From: Xiphias gladius | Taxonomy: Eukaryota > Chordata > Actinopteri > Istiophoriformes > Xiphiidae | Assembly: GCF_016859285.1 (NCBI RefSeq) | Contig: NC_053416.1 | Location: 17,068,501 to 17,132,500 of the forward strand | Direction of reading: 5' to 3' | Length of the DNA: 64,000 nt | Part shown: positions 61,748 through 64,000 of the stretch, one piece after another | Numbering within the stretch: the stretch's first letter is position 1 | Layout of the letters: each line of letters starts with the position of its first letter | Notes under the pieces: model-generated | The model's database searches: none | What the model saw: the letters and a program-made list of their open reading frames with translations, nothing else | What the model was told of the DNA's origin: nothing | Translations under genes and position numbers: made by a program

Positions 61748-63649
61748 TGTCAATCCCAGCTGTAACTTGGGGGTGTCTAGCAATGTGCATCCTTCAGGTA
61801 TCTGACTGTACATTTTTGTTCAAACACCAGTACAGATTGTTAGAAGTTGAAGTTCAAGTCTGGATGCCCTTACTCCTTTATGGGGTGTTTTTTGGAATAT
61901 TCTGAGCCCCCTTTTTCTGTCTCGCCTAAATGTGTCTTCTCCATCTTCTCTTTTGGTCCTGGCTGTGCCAGCACTGATTCAACCAACCAAGCAGGTCACA
62001 AAGGGGGACTCTATTTTATATCAACAAGGCTAAACAGGGAAATGTTTTTATATGGTAAACTATGGGCATATGTAGCAGACTATACAAACCATAACCCAGT
62101 CTGTCCTGTGCTGTCTCTGGAAGACCAAAAGCTTTTCGGCTCAATTTGGCAAAACCTTGTCCACTCTTAATGTCTCACTAATGGAACTGATTAGACATTA
62201 GAATACCGGGATACTAATCAGACATCATTGTATCAGGGAAAGGCCAAAGCCCTTGAACTGAATTAGAATAACAGCAGGGCCTCTTGAGAGGAATTAGAAG
62301 GACCCCATGTCAACTCCAGCACTGTTCTCTTGTCAGGATTTTAATAGCAGACTTGTCCTGTGGACTACTTGGATAAAGAAAATGGATAGTCAGGCTATCT
62401 TTGGATTTGATCAGTTAAGGAGGCACAGCATCACAGATCTGAGTCATGGCGGCTGAATAGACAGCTTAGGCCGTAACAATAAACCAAGCGCATGATCACT
62501 GGGAAGCAGCGAAAGAGGGATTCTGCCTCTATTCGGCATGCTCTGCAAATCTTCACTGCATTTGCTCCTAGTCACTCTGCCGGGGGGAGGGCAGGGGGTT
62601 GGCTTCCACCCAAATGCATGCTGGGATTGTGTTTCTCTTTATTTTAAGCCTTCCCTGTAGACATGTCCTGTTTTTTTTTTTTTTTTTTTTTTTTGTTTTT
62701 TTTTTTTTTAAACCTCACCTCCCCACTTTCCCTCAGCTTTTTTCCTCCCAGCGTCTACAGTAAGTGCGTATGTGTATGAACGCTTTGTAAAGGTGTTCCT
62801 CATTGTGCTGAGTGCTCATCATCAGCATTATTTCACACTGTAGAAAAGAGGCTGAACAAATTTTGATGTCACTCTAGTTTCTAAAATGAAGGTTTACCCT
62901 GTGTATTTGTTGTTGAGTTTGAGTTAAGGTTCAAAAATGGGGATTGTATCATAATCCTGATTCTTGTTCTTCATAATGGTACTGAGCGTCATGGGCGGTG
63001 CTCCGCATGGCCCAGATAAATGAAAATGTAGGTTGACATGAGTGAATGAGTCACCGAATGGTCTGATTCACAAGTCTACAAAGCTGTTTTCCTCCCCAAA
63101 ATGATCAGTGTGGAGAATAATTCAACCTTTTTGTTTTTTTGTTTTGTTTTCCTTGCTACAGGAGGAATTACTCATGACACTTTTCAGAAGGAGCTAATGT
63201 GCTTTGACCCAGATGCGGATAAATGGACTCAGAAAGCACCCATGACGACAGTGCGTGGCCTGCACTGCATGTGCACAGTGGGGGACCGTCTCTACGTGAT
63301 TGGGGGCAATCACTTCCGGGGCACCAGCGACTACGACGACGTGCTGAGCTGCGAATACTACTCCCCTGCCCTTGACTTGTGGACACCTATCGCTGCCATG
63401 TTGCGAGGCCAGAGCGACGTGGGCGTGGCTGTGTTTGAGAATAAGATCTATGTGGTGGGGGGCTACTCATGGAACAATCGCTGCATGGTGGAAATAGTAC
63501 AGAAGTATGACCCTGAGAAAGACGAATGGCACAAAGTGTTTGACTTGCCCGAGTCGCTGGGCGGGATCCGTGCCTGCACACTCACAGTTTTTCCCCCTGA
63601 GGATATTTCAGGCTCACCCTCTAGAGAGTCGCCCCTCTCAGCACCTTGA
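37202..63649 (+). CDS. klhl13: klhl13 (kelch-like protein 13, BTB-BACK-kelch CUL3 adaptor), 7 coding exons, 655 aa
   Basis: Coding exons: 37202-37299, 49626-49767, 51475-51607, 52826-53022, 54379-55174, 57981-58094, 63162-63649. They sum to 1968 nt with consistent phases. Human KLHL13 is also 655 aa and begins MPLKWK; here the start is [20 protein letters not shown]. The BTB domain is at about 81-190 ([37 protein letters not shown]), BACK at about 195-300 ([15 protein letters not shown]), then six kelch repeats at about 340-640 ([58 protein letters not shown]). It ends [11 protein letters not shown], as in KLHL13. KLHL13 pairs with KLHL9 as a CUL3 E3 ligase adaptor; Aurora B is the known mitotic substrate in mammals. 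Several BTB residues look KLHL9-like, but KLHL9 is a single-exon retrogene in mammals, so the intron-rich structure says klhl13. It lies head-to-head with wdr44. The start has A at -3. Confidence 0.95.
38235..38500. repeat. dispersed teleost repeat fragment
   Basis: It contains TTTATTTAACCAGGGTAG and GGGCCTTGCTCAAGGGCACC, followed by an AACTGGGGACC-type segment. These words recur in common fish interspersed repeats, and related words occur at 48555-48765 and 49330-49510. The family name is not asserted. Confidence 0.4.
39261..39385 (+). mobile_element. tRNA-derived SINE fragment, copy 2 (3' part)
   Basis: A B-box-like GTTTGATTCCAG at 39294-39305 is followed by CAGGGACCTTTAGCACATGTC and a C/T-rich tail ending tgtcactctatgtc. 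This tail parallels the 35423-35640 copy. The A-box half is missing. Confidence 0.55.
40151..40190. repeat. short (CA)n microsatellite, interrupted
   Basis: CA units with GACA interruptions at both ends of the run. Confidence 0.9.
40473..40555. repeat. (CA)n microsatellite, 83 bp uninterrupted
   Basis: A pure dinucleotide tract of about 41 CA units inside klhl13 intron 1. Confidence 0.98.
42498..42521. repeat. poly-T tract
   Basis: An uninterrupted run of T on the sense strand of klhl13 intron 1. Confidence 0.9.
48555..48765. repeat. dispersed teleost repeat fragment
   Basis: It contains GGTTCAGTGTCTTCAAGGAC, ATGTGGACAGGAGATGCTGG and GGATCGTACTGCCACCC. This order of words (..TTCAGTGTCTTGCCCAAGGAC.. 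then GGGGATCGAAC..) is familiar from abundant fish repeats. An open frame at 48567-48761 is an artefact of it. Confidence 0.5.
49330..49510. repeat. diverged dispersed repeat fragment
   Basis: GAGTTCTTTCCCCAAAGGCAC is followed by CACATCTAACAGTTAGGCTA and CCACCACC, in the same word order as the 48555-48765 repeat but more diverged. It lies just upstream of klhl13 exon 2. Confidence 0.35.
49768..51474 (+). other. klhl13: klhl13 intron 2
   Basis: A GT-AG intron of about 1.7 kb between the exon ending SSVVLQ and the start of the BTB domain. No other feature was recognised. Confidence 0.8.
51608..52825 (+). other. klhl13: klhl13 intron 3, with GT microsatellite
   Basis: A phase-1 intron of about 1.2 kb that splits the BTB sequence FTG|GMKEQ. 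It holds the GT tract at 51855-51904. Confidence 0.8.
51855..51904. repeat. (GT)n microsatellite, 50 bp
   Basis: A pure run of 25 GT units. It also creates a false His/Thr-rich open frame on the other strand. Confidence 0.98.
53023..54378 (+). other. klhl13: klhl13 intron 4
   Basis: A phase-0 intron of about 1.4 kb between FCKVFLISG and [10 protein letters not shown]. It has a T tract at 53997-54014. Nothing else was recognised. Confidence 0.8.
55175..57980 (+). other. klhl13: klhl13 intron 5, with hAT-like MITE
   Basis: A phase-1 intron of about 2.8 kb inside the kelch region (AAGEL|ATVECYN). It carries the MITE at 56629-56833. Open frames at 55819-56019 and 56578-56997 match no family. 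Confidence 0.8.
56629..56833. mobile_element. hAT-like miniature element (MITE), about 205 bp
   Basis: It starts CAGTGGTTCTCA and ends TGGGAATCACTG, whose reverse complement is CAGTGATTCCCA (10 of 12 bases match). Eight-base flanks CTCTAGGG and CTGTATGC agree at 5 of 8 positions, and the left one has the CTAG core typical of hAT target sites. It has no transposase and is non-autonomous. Confidence 0.6.
58293..58315. repeat. poly-T tract
   Basis: An uninterrupted T run in klhl13 intron 6. Confidence 0.9.
58921..58950. repeat. (CT)n-rich microsatellite
   Basis: Tandem CT and TGTCTCTC units. Confidence 0.85.
61717..61742. repeat. poly-T tract
   Basis: An uninterrupted T run in klhl13 intron 6; on the other strand it reads as a false poly-Lys frame. 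Confidence 0.9.
62671..62709. repeat. long poly-T tract (one G interruption)
   Basis: Twenty-four T, one G, then fourteen T, about 450 bases before the last klhl13 exon. Confidence 0.9.
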
Positions 63650-64000
63650 TGAGTAAAGGGGGGGAGCCCCGTAACCCCTCGCCCAACCATCCCCCTCAAC
63701 AAACACACCTTATAGACATTGTTTGCACTTCCTCTTTGGACTACATCTGTACTGCATCCCCAAGTATCCCCTCCAACTCCACCTCCCCTCCAGCTGTGCA
63801 GAAACCCCTCCCCAAGTGGTTAAACCTACATACCGATACGGTTTGGCAACCTAATTACATGTTAATGTTGCATACTCGGTATATTTTGGCAGGAAATACC
63901 TTGACTTGAAAAGTGACTTTGCAAATCAACTTTTCTACCTGATGTCTACAAAGTTTTCTTATGTCTCGTTTCTTTAGGCGTTCTACCTTGAGATGCTGAC
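63650..64000 (+). other. klhl13: klhl13 3' UTR (continues past right edge)
   Basis: Sequence after the stop codon TGA (63647-63649) in the last exon. No AATAAA polyadenylation signal is seen before the window ends, so the 3' UTR is at least 351 bases. Confidence 0.75.

Larger units (their letters stand above)
58095..63161 (+). other. klhl13: klhl13 intron 6 (5.1 kb)
   Basis: A phase-1 intron between kelch exons ([13 protein letters not shown]). It contains long T tracts (58293-58315, 61717-61742, 62671-62709) and a (CT)n run at 58921-58950. No coding exon was recognised. Confidence 0.8.

Noticed and set aside
61847..62170. 107-residue open frame in klhl13 intron 6
   Set aside because: No family match and no splice signals in phase.
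63168..63708. Antisense open frames over the last klhl13 exon
   Set aside because: Shadows of a conserved GC-rich kelch coding exon on the opposite strand.

Overview
This is vertebrate nuclear DNA, almost certainly from a teleost fish and probably a percomorph. The genes are split into many short coding exons with GT-AG introns. Introns and spacers are AT-rich, with long CA/GT microsatellites, poly-T tracts, tRNA-derived SINE fragments and hAT-like miniature elements. The predicted proteins are co-linear over most or all of their length with human LRCH2, U2SURP, WDR44 and KLHL13. The percomorph placement is an inference, based on repeat families and on dense GCTAA/TTAGC words near gene starts. 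No bacterial, viral or organellar gene, tRNA, rRNA or CRISPR array was recognised.

Layout. (1) 1-3308, minus strand: the first coding exon of lrch2 (3068-3308) and the start of its intron 1, which runs off the left edge. (2) About 3309-4921: GC-rich divergent promoter zone between lrch2 (minus) and u2surp (plus). (3) 5981-14861, plus: a complete u2surp-type gene with 23 coding exons and 876 residues, polyA signal at 15103. (4) 24784-16141, minus: complete wdr44 with 20 coding exons and 914 residues, polyA signal at 15256-15261, tail-to-tail with u2surp. (5) 24785-28463: spacer between wdr44 and klhl13, which are head-to-head; three CCAAT boxes lie before a candidate non-coding first exon ending at 28463. 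(6) 28464-64000, plus: klhl13 with two alternative first coding exons (30170 and 37202) in the same splice phase, six shared coding exons from 49626 to 63649, and 655 residues from the 37202 start. The 3' UTR continues past the right edge.

The four genes do not form a pathway. U2SURP is a U2 snRNP-associated splicing protein. WDR44 is an endosome/ER-contact scaffold that binds Rab11 and VAP. KLHL13 is a CUL3 ubiquitin-ligase adaptor. LRCH2 is a leucine-rich-repeat plus calponin-homology protein. LRCH2, WDR44 and KLHL13 are all on human Xq23-q24, so this is a piece of that conserved block; human U2SURP is on chromosome 3.

The most notable points are: three introns of the u2surp gene need GC donors; its N-terminus is short and its RRM is degenerate; klhl13 has phase-matched alternative first exons; there is a long-inverted-repeat element at 33051-33332; and a BED-finger fossil of a hAT transposase lies at 32507-32614. 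I found no convincing undescribed biological system. All exon borders were read by eye from splice sites and reading frame.
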